A stretch of DNA of 64,000 bases from Streptomyces sp. NRRL F-5135 (GTDB lineage Bacteria; Actinomycetota; Actinomycetes; Streptomycetales; Streptomycetaceae): NCBI RefSeq assembly GCF_000719775.1, contig NZ_JOHR01000007.1, positions 186,001 through 250,000 on the forward strand, read 5' to 3'. How positions within the stretch are numbered: position 1 is the stretch's first letter; every line of letters starts with the position of its first letter. The translations under genes and the position numbers were made by a program. Of this stretch, positions 26,490 through 36,800 are shown in pieces. The notes beneath the pieces are model-generated. The model did no database searches, was not told where the DNA came from, and saw nothing but the letters and a program-made list of their open reading frames with translations.

Positions 26490-26562
26490 CGAGCCCCGAG
26501 TGCCGGCTGAACAGCATCCGTGACGTGCGTCATCAGAACTCTGCAGACGGGATGAACCAGCT

Positions 26563-29500
26563 TTGTCGGTGCAACACACCCCCCGCGCTCCGCAGCACGC
26601 TCCCCAGGCTCTCGCTTCCCATGACGCCGCGGCAGTGCACGGCGGCGGGCCCACGGATTCCGTACGGCCCGTGCCGGCCGCCGGACTCCCCGCCCCTTCC
26701 GGACCGGTTCCCGCCTCCTTCGCCCAGCAGCGGCTGTGGTTCCTCTCCCAGCTCCCCGGCGCCAACGAGGCCTACAACGAGCCCATGGCGTTCGCCCTGC
26801 GCGGGCCGGTGGACCCGGCTCTCCTCGCCCTCGCCCTCGACGCGCTGGTCGCGCGCCACGAGACACTGCGCACGCGTCTCGTCGCCGTGGACGGGGAAGT
26901 TCACCAGCGGATCGACCCGCCGGACTCCGGCTTCGCGCTCACCGTCCACGACCTCACCGGACTGCCCGACGCCGGCGCACGGCTCGACACCATGCGGCAG
27001 GAGGAGGCGACCACGCCGTTCGACCTCGCCCGGGGGCCGCTGGCCCGTGGGCGCGTGGTCACCCTCGAACGGGGCCGGCACGGCCACCACGTACTCCTGC
27101 TGACCCTGCACCACTCCGTCTTCGACGGCCAGTCGATGAGTGTGATGATGCGGGAACTCGGCTCCCTGTACACGGCGTTGCTCCGCCAGGAGCCCGACCC
27201 GCTGCCGCCACTGCCGCTCCAGTACGCCGAGCACGCCCGCAGCCAGCGGGCATGCGTCCTCGATGAGGACTCGCGGCCCGGTGAGGACTCGCGGTACGGC
27301 GACCTCGCCGCACAAGCCGCCTACTGGCAGCAGCACCTCCGTGACGCACCACCGTTGTCCGATCTGCCCACCGACCGGTCGCGGCCCGCCGAGCAGGATC
27401 ACCGGGGCGGCCGCGTGGAGTTCACCCTGGAGGCCGACCTCACCGCCGCGCTGCGCGGCCTGGCGCGCCGCCACAGCGGGACCTTGTTCGTGGCCGTGCT
27501 GACCGGGTGGTTCATCGTGATGTCCCGGCTGAGCGGAAGGACCGACCTCGTCGTGGGCACCCCGACGGCCAACCGCCGCCGCGGCGGTGTCGCGGGGCTC
27601 ATCGGCTTCTTCGTCAACTCGCTGCCCCTGCGGGCCGATCTGTCCGGTGACCCCACGGCCGAAACCGCGCTGAAGCGGGTGCGGGGCGTCCTTCGCGCGG
27701 CGCTGGCCCATCAGGAGCTGCCCTTCGAGCGGATCGTGGAACTCGTCAACCCGCCCCGCAGCGTCGCGCACACCCCCCTCTTCCAGACCATGTGCGCCTG
27801 GGTGCCCGAGCGCCGGGGCATGCTGAACCTTCCTGACATCGATGTCGAACCGCTCGACATCCCGCACGCGCCCGCGAAGTTCGATCTCGCCCTGTCGTTC
27901 ACCGAGTCGGAGGGCCGTATCGTCGGCCATCTCGACTACGCCCGGGCCCTGTTCGACCACGAGACCGCGCAGCGGTACGTACGGTTTCTGCGTCATGTGC
28001 TGACGGACATGGTGGCCCGGCCGGAAGCGCACATCGGCGAGCTGGAGCTGATGGACGCCGAGGAGCGGCGGCGGCTGCTCGCCGACTGGGACGCCACCGG
28101 CGCCGCCGATGTCACCGGTGCCGCCGATGCCTCTGATGCCGCCGATGCCGCCGATGCCGCCGATGACTCTGACGTCACCGATCCCGGCGACACCGCCGAC
28201 GCGGCCACGGGCGATGTCCTGTCCTCCCCCGCCCACGGACACGGCCTCGTCGAGCGGTTCGAGGCGCAGGTACGCGCCCGGCCCGCGCAGACGGCGCTCG
28301 TGTGCGGGGACGAGCGGCTGGACTACGCCACGTTGGGCCGCCGCGCCGACCGGCTCGCCCAGGCCCTGCTCGCCCGAGGGGTCGGCCCCGGTCAGGTGGT
28401 CGCTCTGCACACCGGGCGCTCGACGGAACTGGTGGTGGGGGTGCTCGGCGTCCTCAAGGCGGGTGCGGCGTACCTCCCGCTCGACCCCGGGCAGCCGGCA
28501 GGCCGGCTCGCGGCCATGATCGAGGAGGCGGCCCCCGCGCTGATCCTCAGCGACCGCGCCCGCGACGCCGATGACACGGCCGGCACCGACCGGCGCCCGG
28601 GGGTGTGGCTGGACGTGAAAGCCGTCGAAGCCGAAGCCGGGGCCGGGGCCGGGGCCGAAGGGTGCGGCGCGGTGTCTCCTGGCCCGGCCCCGGACCCGTC
28701 CGCGTTGGCCTACGTGATCTACACCTCCGGCTCCACCGGCCGCCCCAAGGGCGTCGCCGTGACCCACGGCAGCGTCCTCAATCTCCTCGACAACTGGCGG
28801 GCGCGCATGGGGGACGCGCCGGGCGAGGCCGCCTCCGCGTGGTCGAGCATCGGGTTCGACGGTTCGGTGCACGAGCTGCTGCTGCCGCTGACGACCGGTG
28901 GCGAACTGCATGTCGTCCCCGAAGAGCTGCGCGGCGACCCCGAGGCGCTGATGGAGTGGCTGCGCGAACACCGTATCGTGCAGGCCTTCCTGCCCCCGGC
29001 GTACATCCGGTGGATCGACGAGGACCCGGAGCGGCGGCTGGCGGGGCTGCGGCTGCGGCAGTTGCTCACCGGTGTGGAGTCCCTGCCCGAGGCGGCCCTG
29101 CACCGCCTGCGGCAGCATCTTCCCGGCCTGCGTGTCTGCTTCGGCTACGGGCCGACGGAGGCGACCGTCTACAGCACCGCCTACTACGATCCCCAGCCCC
29201 TGGAACGTCCGTGCCCGATCGGACGCCCGCTCGCCGGCACCCGCATGTACCTCCTCGACGAGCGGATGCGGCCGGTGCCGGCCGGAGCCGTCGGCGAGAT
29301 CTACCTCGGGGGCGCTTCTCTCGCCGCGGGCTACCTGCACCGCCCCGATCTCACGGACGAACGCTTCCTGCCCGATCCCTTCGTCCCGGGCGAGCGTGTC
29401 TACCGCACCGGAGACCTGGCGCGACGCCTGCCCGACGGCAACGCCGTCCACCTGGGCCGCGCGGACGACCAGGTGAAGCTACGGGGCTTCAGGATCGAAC

Positions 29501-30801
29501 CGGCCGAGATCGAGGCCGCGTTGCTGGCGGTTCCGGGAGTGCGCGAGGCGGCCGTGCTGGCCGACCGGGACGCCGCGGGCGAGGTCCGCCTGGTGGCCGG
29601 TGTCGGCCGGGGGGACACCCCCGCGCGGCAGCCGCACGAGTGGCGTGCCGCCCTCGCCGACCGGCTTCCGGACCACATGATTCCCGCGTCGTTCGTCGAC
29701 CTTCCCGCCCTGCCGCTCAGCCGCAACGGCAAGCTCGACCGCGAGGCGCTGCTCCGGCTGGCCGGCGAAGCCGCCCCGGGACAGGTCAACCTGGCCAACC
29801 CCCGCGACCACATAGAGCTGACTCTCTATCAGATATGGCGGTCCGTACTGGTTCACGCCGACTTCGGCATCCGCGACAGTTTCTTCGACATCGGCGGCAC
29901 CAGCCTGTCGGCCATCAAGATGGCCCATGCGGTGCGCGAGCGGCTGGGCGCGTCGATCCCGATCCGCGACATCATGCTCCATCCCACCGTCGAGGCCCTC
30001 GGCGGACTCGTCAGGCGGGGCGTGTCCGGCCCGCCGCCGAGCAGCCTGGTCGAATTCCGCAAGGGTGACGGCCACGGGCGGGTCGTCTGTGTCCATCCGG
30101 CCGGCGGCACCGCGTTCTGCTATCTGGCCCTCGCCAAGGCACTGCCGCAGAGCGTCGGGCTGTACGGCATCCAGTCCCCCGGGGTGAACCCGGGTGAGGA
30201 CTTCCTGCCCAGCGTCGAGGCCATGGCGGAGGCCTACCTCCGGCTCGTCGGACCGGCCGGCGACGGCCCGCTCGTACTCACCGGCCTCTCGTACGGGGGC
30301 CTGGTCGCCCACGAGATGGGCCGACGGCTGGCGCGAGCCGGCCGGCGCGACGTCGGCGTCGTGCTGCTCGACACGCAGGCCACCGACGATCCCGCGGCAC
30401 GGGCCGCACTCGCCCCGGTGGACATGGCCGAGTTCCGCGACAAGCTGGTGAAGTTCAACGGCATGTACCCGGGCATCGACGACGAGCAGATCGACCAGTA
30501 CTTCCGCGTCTACAACCACAACCGGATGACCGCGCGCGACCACACGCCGGCTCCGTCGCCGGCCCGGCTGACCTTGGTCCAGGCCGTCGGGGACGGCCCC
30601 GACACCCCGTTCCTCGCCGGTGTGCGCGACTTCTGGCGGGGCCGCGCCGAAGGCGGCTTCCGCGTCGAGCCGCTGAACTGCGACCACTGGGAGATGCTGG
30701 AGAGCGCCGAGTCCCGGCGCGTGGCCGAAGTGATCGAGAACGAGCTCGACGCACTCACCGCGCCGCGCACGGCGGCCACGGCCTCGGTGGAGGCGGTGTG
30801 A
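26563..30801 (+). CDS. NRPS, domain order C-A-PCP-TE (detoxin/rimosamide-type candidate)
   Basis: A 1412-residue single-module NRPS. The C domain (about 45-500) has the intact HHSVFDG motif at 183-189. A low-complexity Asp/Ala linker follows (about 510-550). The A domain (about 560-1075) has YTSGSTGRPKG, GYGPTEAT, YRTGDL and the A10 lysine (NGKLD). PCP Ser1114 is in GGTSLSA. The type I TE (about 1160-1405) has its nucleophile Ser1243 in GLSYGG. Residues read off at the specificity positions are D-G-H-F-L-G-G-V-Y-K, which I cannot match to one amino acid. The TTG at 26563 and the GTG at 26569 are both possible starts. Its stop overlaps the start of the next gene by 1 bp. A C domain facing no upstream carrier suggests it acylates a separately made partner. 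Confidence 0.93.
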   Translation: MSVQHTPRAPQHAPQALASHDAAAVHGGGPTDSVRPVPAAGLPAPSGPVPASFAQQRLWFLSQLPGANEAYNEPMAFALRGPVDPALLALALDALVARHETLRTRLVAVDGEVHQRIDPPDSGFALTVHDLTGLPDAGARLDTMRQEEATTPFDLARGPLARGRVVTLERGRHGHHVLLLTLHHSVFDGQSMSVMMRELGSLYTALLRQEPDPLPPLPLQYAEHARSQRACVLDEDSRPGEDSRYGDLAAQAAYWQQHLRDAPPLSDLPTDRSRPAEQDHRGGRVEFTLEADLTAALRGLARRHSGTLFVAVLTGWFIVMSRLSGRTDLVVGTPTANRRRGGVAGLIGFFVNSLPLRADLSGDPTAETALKRVRGVLRAALAHQELPFERIVELVNPPRSVAHTPLFQTMCAWVPERRGMLNLPDIDVEPLDIPHAPAKFDLALSFTESEGRIVGHLDYARALFDHETAQRYVRFLRHVLTDMVARPEAHIGELELMDAEERRRLLADWDATGAADVTGAADASDAADAADAADDSDVTDPGDTADAATGDVLSSPAHGHGLVERFEAQVRARPAQTALVCGDERLDYATLGRRADRLAQALLARGVGPGQVVALHTGRSTELVVGVLGVLKAGAAYLPLDPGQPAGRLAAMIEEAAPALILSDRARDADDTAGTDRRPGVWLDVKAVEAEAGAGAGAEGCGAVSPGPAPDPSALAYVIYTSGSTGRPKGVAVTHGSVLNLLDNWRARMGDAPGEAASAWSSIGFDGSVHELLLPLTTGGELHVVPEELRGDPEALMEWLREHRIVQAFLPPAYIRWIDEDPERRLAGLRLRQLLTGVESLPEAALHRLRQHLPGLRVCFGYGPTEATVYSTAYYDPQPLERPCPIGRPLAGTRMYLLDERMRPVPAGAVGEIYLGGASLAAGYLHRPDLTDERFLPDPFVPGERVYRTGDLARRLPDGNAVHLGRADDQVKLRGFRIEPAEIEAALLAVPGVREAAVLADRDAAGEVRLVAGVGRGDTPARQPHEWRAALADRLPDHMIPASFVDLPALPLSRNGKLDREALLRLAGEAAPGQVNLANPRDHIELTLYQIWRSVLVHADFGIRDSFFDIGGTSLSAIKMAHAVRERLGASIPIRDIMLHPTVEALGGLVRRGVSGPPPSSLVEFRKGDGHGRVVCVHPAGGTAFCYLALAKALPQSVGLYGIQSPGVNPGEDFLPSVEAMAEAYLRLVGPAGDGPLVLTGLSYGGLVAHEMGRRLARAGRRDVGVVLLDTQATDDPAARAALAPVDMAEFRDKLVKFNGMYPGIDDEQIDQYFRVYNHNRMTARDHTPAPSPARLTLVQAVGDGPDTPFLAGVRDFWRGRAEGGFRVEPLNCDHWEMLESAESRRVAEVIENELDALTAPRTAATASVEAV

Positions 30802-33800
30802 TGGACCGCTCCGACGAGGCCCGCCCCCAGCCGTCACCACTCGCCGCCGCCGTGCTCGGCCGGGCACGCCGCACCCCGTCCGCCCCCGCCGTCGTGGACG
30901 GCGAACGCGTCCTGGACTACGCCGCGCTGGACCGGCTGAGCGGCGCCGTGGCCCGAGGGCTGCGCGCCCACGGTGTCCGCGAGGGACAGGCCGTCGCGGT
31001 CTGCCTGCCGCGGTCGTGGCAACTGGTCTGCGTCATGCTGGGCATACGCCGGGCCGGCGCCACGGTGGTGCCGCTGGACGCCCAGAGCCCGAGCGACCGC
31101 CGCCGCCACATACTCGACGACTCCGCCGCGGTGGCGCTGGTGCACGAGGGCGGGGACGGCTCCGGCGACGCGCCCCTCCCGCACACCGCCGAAGGCCCGC
31201 ACGTCACCGAGGACCCGCACGCCGCTGAAGACCCGCACGCCGCGATGTCCGGCATCTCCGCGTCGGTCGTCCCGCTGCGCGCCGCCGACCTGCTCACCAC
31301 ACCCGACGCCGGGCCCACGGACGAACGTGAGGTCCGCGGGGAGGTCGAGGAGGCGGCACCCACCGCCGACAGCGCCGCCTCGTTCCTCTTCTACACCTCC
31401 GGCACCACGGGCCGTCCCAAGGGCGTCGAGGTCAGGGACTCCGGCATCCTGCGGCTCGCCCGCCCCGGGTACATCCGCCTGGTTGAGGGCGCTCGCTACG
31501 CGGGTATGTCGAACCCCGCCTTCGACGCGGTCAGCTTCGAGGTGTGGGTACCGCTGCTCACCGGCGGCACGTACGTCGTCCTGAGCGAGGAGCAGACCCA
31601 GGACCCCGCCCTGCTGGCGGACGCCCTGCGGCGGGCCCGCGTCGACGTCGTCTTCATCACCACAGCGCTGTTCAACGCCACCGTCGACCAGGTCCCGGAC
31701 TGCTTCTCCACCGTCGGACAGGTCCTCATCGGCGGCGAACAGCTCAACGCCACCCGTATACGCCGCTGGTACGCCGACAACCCGAGCAGCGCAGGCACCG
31801 CGGACGGCACACACGACGCAGACGGCGCGACCCGGCTCCACAACGTCTACGGCCCCACCGAGTGCGCCACCTTCGCCCTGTGGCACCCGATCCCGCGGGA
31901 CTTCGACGGCGACGTCGTCCCCGTCGGTCGTCCCCTCCCCGCCACCGGCGCCCTGCTGGTCGTCGACGGCCGACGCGCCGCCGAACCGGGCGAGGTCGCG
32001 GAACTCCACCTGGCCGGCGAGGGCCTGGCGGTCGGCTACCGCAACCTGCCCGAGGAGACCGCCCGCCGCTTCGTCCGCCTGACCTGGCACGACGGCGGCC
32101 GTCGGCGCTGGTACCGCACCGGCGACCTGGTGCGGTGCGACGCCACGGGCTCGATCACGTACGTCGGCCGGACGGACCGGCAGGTCAAGGTACGCGGCTT
32201 CCGCATCGAACCGGGCGAGGTGGAAGGGCAGCTCACCGCGCATCCCGCGATACGGCAGGCCCGTGTCTGCGTCCGCCGGGACGCCGACGGCGCCCACCAG
32301 TTGCTGGCCTATCTGGTGCTGCGCGACGAGCTGACCTTCGAGGAGTACGACCGCCATGTGACGGCGACGCTGCCGCCGTACATGCGCCCGCACCGCTCCC
32401 ACCTCGTCGACGCGTTGCCGCTCAACGCCAACGGCAAGACCGACGAGTCGGCCCTGCTGGAATCCCCGGTCGAGCCGTGGCGGCGCGCCCGCACCGCGGG
32501 CGGGGACGGGGACGTGACCGACGCCCAGCGGCGGTTCCTGGACCTGGCGGAGCGGATCCTCGACGTGTCCGGCCTGCGCCCCGACGACCGGTGGATCCCG
32601 AACGGCGGCGACTCGCTCAAGGCCCTGCGGCTGCGCTTCGAGGTGCGCCGCCGCTGGAACGTCGAACTGCCCCAGTCGCTCGTCCTGCGGGCCGATTTCG
32701 CCGCGTTGACCGACGCTCTCTCGGCGGGGGCGGACGAGACGGCCCTCCGTCATCCCCCCGTTCCCGCCCCCGCCGGACGGCGCGTCGCACCGGCCACCGC
32801 CGAACAGCAGCGCCTGTGGCTGCTCGACCGGCGCGATCCCGGCAACCGGGCCTACGACGTCCCGCTCGCCTTCCGCCTGGAGGGAACGCCCGACATCGCC
32901 GCCCTGCGGGAGGCGCTGCGCCGTCTGGTGGCCCGGCACCCGGCCTTGCGCACCTCCTACCACGCCGCCCCCGACGGGCTGAGCCAGCGGATCGGTGAGC
33001 CGTACGACCCCTGGCGCGAGGCCGATGTACGCGAGGACGAGGACTGGCGCGGCGCCGCCCGCCGGTTCTTCGCCCCGGCCTTCGACCTCGCCGAGCCGCG
33101 GATGCTGCGAGCGGGCCTGCTCCGGCTCACCGACGGCTCCGGTGTTCTGCTGTTGCACCTGCACCACATCGCCGTCGACGGCTGGTCCCTGAACGTCCTG
33201 TTCCGCGACCTCACCAACGACCTCACCAACGACTGCGCCCCCGGCCCCGCTCCCGAGCCGATCCCCGGACCGGACGCCGGATCGCTGCCGAGCCCCGTCG
33301 AATACGCGCTGTGGCAGAGCGCATGGCACCGGACCCCGGCCTACCGCGCGCAGCGCGCGGCACTTCGGCACCACTACGGGCAGCTGGAGCCGGCGGCGCC
33401 ACCGCTCGCACCGGCGACCGCCGCCGGCGCGGGCCGGCTGCTGCGCACGTCGCTCGATCTCGTCCAGCGCTCCCGGCTCGACCGTCTGTGCGCCGAGCTC
33501 GGCCTGACCCGCTTCCAACTGCTGCTGAGCGTGTACGCGTTCAGCCTGTACGCGGTGACCGGCCGGACCCGCCCACTCGTCGCCGCCCCCGTCGCGGGGC
33601 GGCCGGTCGCGGAGTTCGCGTCCACCGTGGGCATGTTCGCCAACACGGTGCTGCTGCCCCTGGCCCTCGCGCCGCGGGAGGGGCTGACCGAGCAACTGCG
33701 CCGGCAGGCGACGGCGGTGCGGGAGGTCCTCGACCGGCAGGACGTGGCACTCTCCGACGCGCTGACCGACCACCGGTTCCGCGACGACGGCCCGCCCTTC

Positions 33801-36800
33801 GACTTCATGTTCGTCCTGGAGAACACGGAATTCGACGCGCTCGCACTGCCCGGCTGCCGCGTGAGCCCTCTCTGGCCCGAGCCCGCCGGGGCCAAGTGCG
33901 CTCTCACCCTTTCCGTCATCGAGGGCGAGGCCGGCTTCGACTGCCTGTGGGAGTACGCCGAAGGGCAGTTCGACAGCGAACGCGTCCGGGCGGCGGCCCA
34001 GATCTTCCGCCAGGCTGTGGACCTGCTCACCACGAACACCACTGGCACCACCGGCACCACCGGCACCACCGGCACGACAGGAACCACCGGCACGACAGGT
34101 ACGACGGGCACCACGGCCACGCTCACCGACCTCGTCGCCCCCTACCGCCGGTCCCTCCCCGACCACGGGCGCGGGCCCGCCCTCGACGCCGACGGCCCGG
34201 CGCCCGCCTTCGCCACGGTGGCCGAGGGCTTCGCGCGCCAGGTCCGTCGTACCCCGGACGCACCCGCGCTGGCGGCCGGCGACCGCACTCTGTCCTACGC
34301 CGAACTCGACGCCCACGCCGCGGCGTTCGCCGCCGAACTGCGCCGCCACCACCCCGCCCCGTCCGATCCCGCGGCACCGGCCCGCATCGCGCTGCACCTG
34401 CCGCCGTCGGCGGAACACGTCGTCGCGCTGCTCGCCGCCGCACGCCTCAATCTCACCGTCGTACCCCTCGATCCCGCCTACCCTCCGGCCCTGCTGCGGC
34501 AGATCCTGCGCCAGGCCGAACCCCTGGCGATCCTGGTGGCCCCGGGCGGAGAGGCGGACGTGGACGCGATCGCCCCGGCGGGACTGCCACGGCGCGCAGT
34601 CACTCTGGCCGACGTCTCCCCGGCCCTTCCGACCCCGACCCCGACCCCGTCGCCGACGCAGGCGCAGGCGCGGGCACAAGCACAGGCACCCGCGCACCAG
34701 GGTCTCCGGCCCCTCTACACGCTCTTCACCTCCGGCTCCACCGGCACGCCCAAGGGCGTGGACGTCCCGGACCGTACCCTGTGCGACCTGCTGCACTGGC
34801 AGACCCGCGAGGGCGGTCTCGGCGCGCCCGCGGTCACCCAGCAGTTCTCGATGCTGTCGTTCGACGTGTCCTTCCAGGAGATCTTCACCACGCTCTGCGC
34901 GGGCGGGCTGCTGCACCGGGTGGATCCCGCGTGGCGCCACGACATGCCCGCCCTGCTGGAGCAGTTGGAGTCCGCGGGCGTCGAGCGTCTCTTCCTGCCG
35001 TACGTCGCTCTGCAACTGCTGGCCGAGCACGCCGTCCGCCAGAGACGTTTCCCCTCCCGGCTGCGTGAGGTGATCACCGCGGGCGAGCAGCTGGTGTGCA
35101 CCGACGCCATCCGCCGCTGGTTCGCCGGCATGCCCGGTGCCCGCCTGTTCAACCACTACGGTCCGACCGAGACGCATGTCGTCAGCGGCCTGTGCCTGGA
35201 GGGCGACCCCGCCCGGTGGCCGCTGCGGCCGGCCATCGGGCGCCCGGTCGCGGGGGCCCACCTGCGCGTGGTCGACGACACCGGCGAGCCCGTCCCGCCG
35301 GGCGCGACCGGCCACCTCCTGATCGGGGGAGCGATGGCCGCGCCCTGCTACCTCGGCGACCCGGAGCTCAACAGGACACGCTTCGTCGAGGTGCCCGGCG
35401 TCGGCGTCTGCTACCGGACCGGCGACCTGGCGCACGTCGACGGCGAGGGCCTGTTCCACTACGACGGCCGCGACGACGACCAGATCAAACTCAGCGGACA
35501 CCGACTGGAGTTGGGGCAGGTCGAGGCGGCGCTGCTGGCGCACCCGGACATCGTGGGAGCCGTCGTGGCCCAGGCCGACGAGGGGCTCGTGGCCGTACTG
35601 CGGTGCCGGGGCGACGGCCCCGGCACCGACGAACTGACCGGCCATCTCGCCGGGCTGCTGCCCGCCCACGTACGGATCCGCGCGTTCCGCAGGGTGCCGG
35701 CGCTGCCGCGCACGCCCAGCGGCAAACTCGACCGCCGCGCGGCGCTCACCGTGCCCGGCCACGAACTGCGGACGGCGGCCGCTCCCCCGGCGCGGCTCTC
35801 GGCGGCCGAAGCCCGGCTGTGCGCCCTGTTCCACGAGGTGACCGGCAGACCCGTCGGCCCCGACGAGAGATTCTTCGACGCCGGCGCCACGAGTCTGGAC
35901 CTGATGCGCTTCCACCTGCGCTGCGGCGCGGACCTCGGCCTCACGTTCACGGTGGCCGACCTCTTCGAGCACGTCACCGTCCGCCGCCTCAACCGCTTCC
36001 TCCAGGCGGCCCCCCAGCCATCCGGCGAGACCGCGGACCACCACCGGCCCGAGACGGCGGCGGACGAGCCCGTGGCCGTCATCGGCATGTCCGTCCGACT
36101 GCCGGGCGCTCCTGACCTGGCGGCCTTCTGGCAGATGGTCACCACGGGCGGAAGCGGCATCGAGTACTTCCCCGCGGCCGACGGACTCGTCGGGGCACGC
36201 AGCCAGCTGGACGGGCTGCTGTCGTTCGACCCGGAGAAGTTCGGTATCAGCCGCCAGGACGCGCGGCTGATGGACCCCCAGCAGCGACACATGCTCATGA
36301 GCTGTGTCGAGGCCCTCGCCCACGCGGGCATCGCCGCGCCCGGCCGGCGGCGCGTCGGCCTCGTGGCGGCCTGCGGGGAGAACACCTACTTCCAGGCGAT
36401 GCTGCGCGAGGCCGATCCGGCCGCCCTGCCCGACGGCTTCCGGCTGGCCCTGCACCACGACAAGGACTACCTCGCCACCAAGGCGGCCTACCACCTGGGC
36501 CTGACCGGGCCCGCGTTCACCGTGCAGGCGGCCTGCGCCAGTTCGCTGGTGGGCGTCCACGTCGCGGCGGGGCTGCTGCGGCAGGGGGACGCCGACGTCA
36601 TGCTCGCGGGCGGGGTACTCGTCGACACCCGGCTGACGGACGGCTACCGCTACCGGCCCCAGCACATCTTCTCCCCGGACGGCCACTGCCGGCCCTTCAG
36701 CGACGACGCCGCCGGTACGGTCGGCGCGAGCGGAGTCGCCGTCGTCGTCCTCAAGCCCCTGCGCGACGCCCTGCGCGACGGCGACACCGTCTACGCGGCC

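Larger units (their letters stand above)
25790..26562. other. Long non-coding or degenerate region before the NRPS genes
   Basis: About 770 bp. It contains a hairpin (25874-25902), a candidate promoter (26186-26215) and a possible 59-codon small reading frame (26310-26489). The minus-strand frame upstream of the glycosyltransferase stays open and reads protein-like in places (PVKERRPVRVIARRPEALVAE), which may be degraded gene or mobile-element sequence. I could not assign a family. Confidence 0.5.

Noticed and set aside
24560..26866. A 768-codon extension of the glycosyltransferase reading frame
   Set aside because: The GT-B fold starts at the ATG at 25789; the upstream extension is not part of the family and includes the hairpin region.
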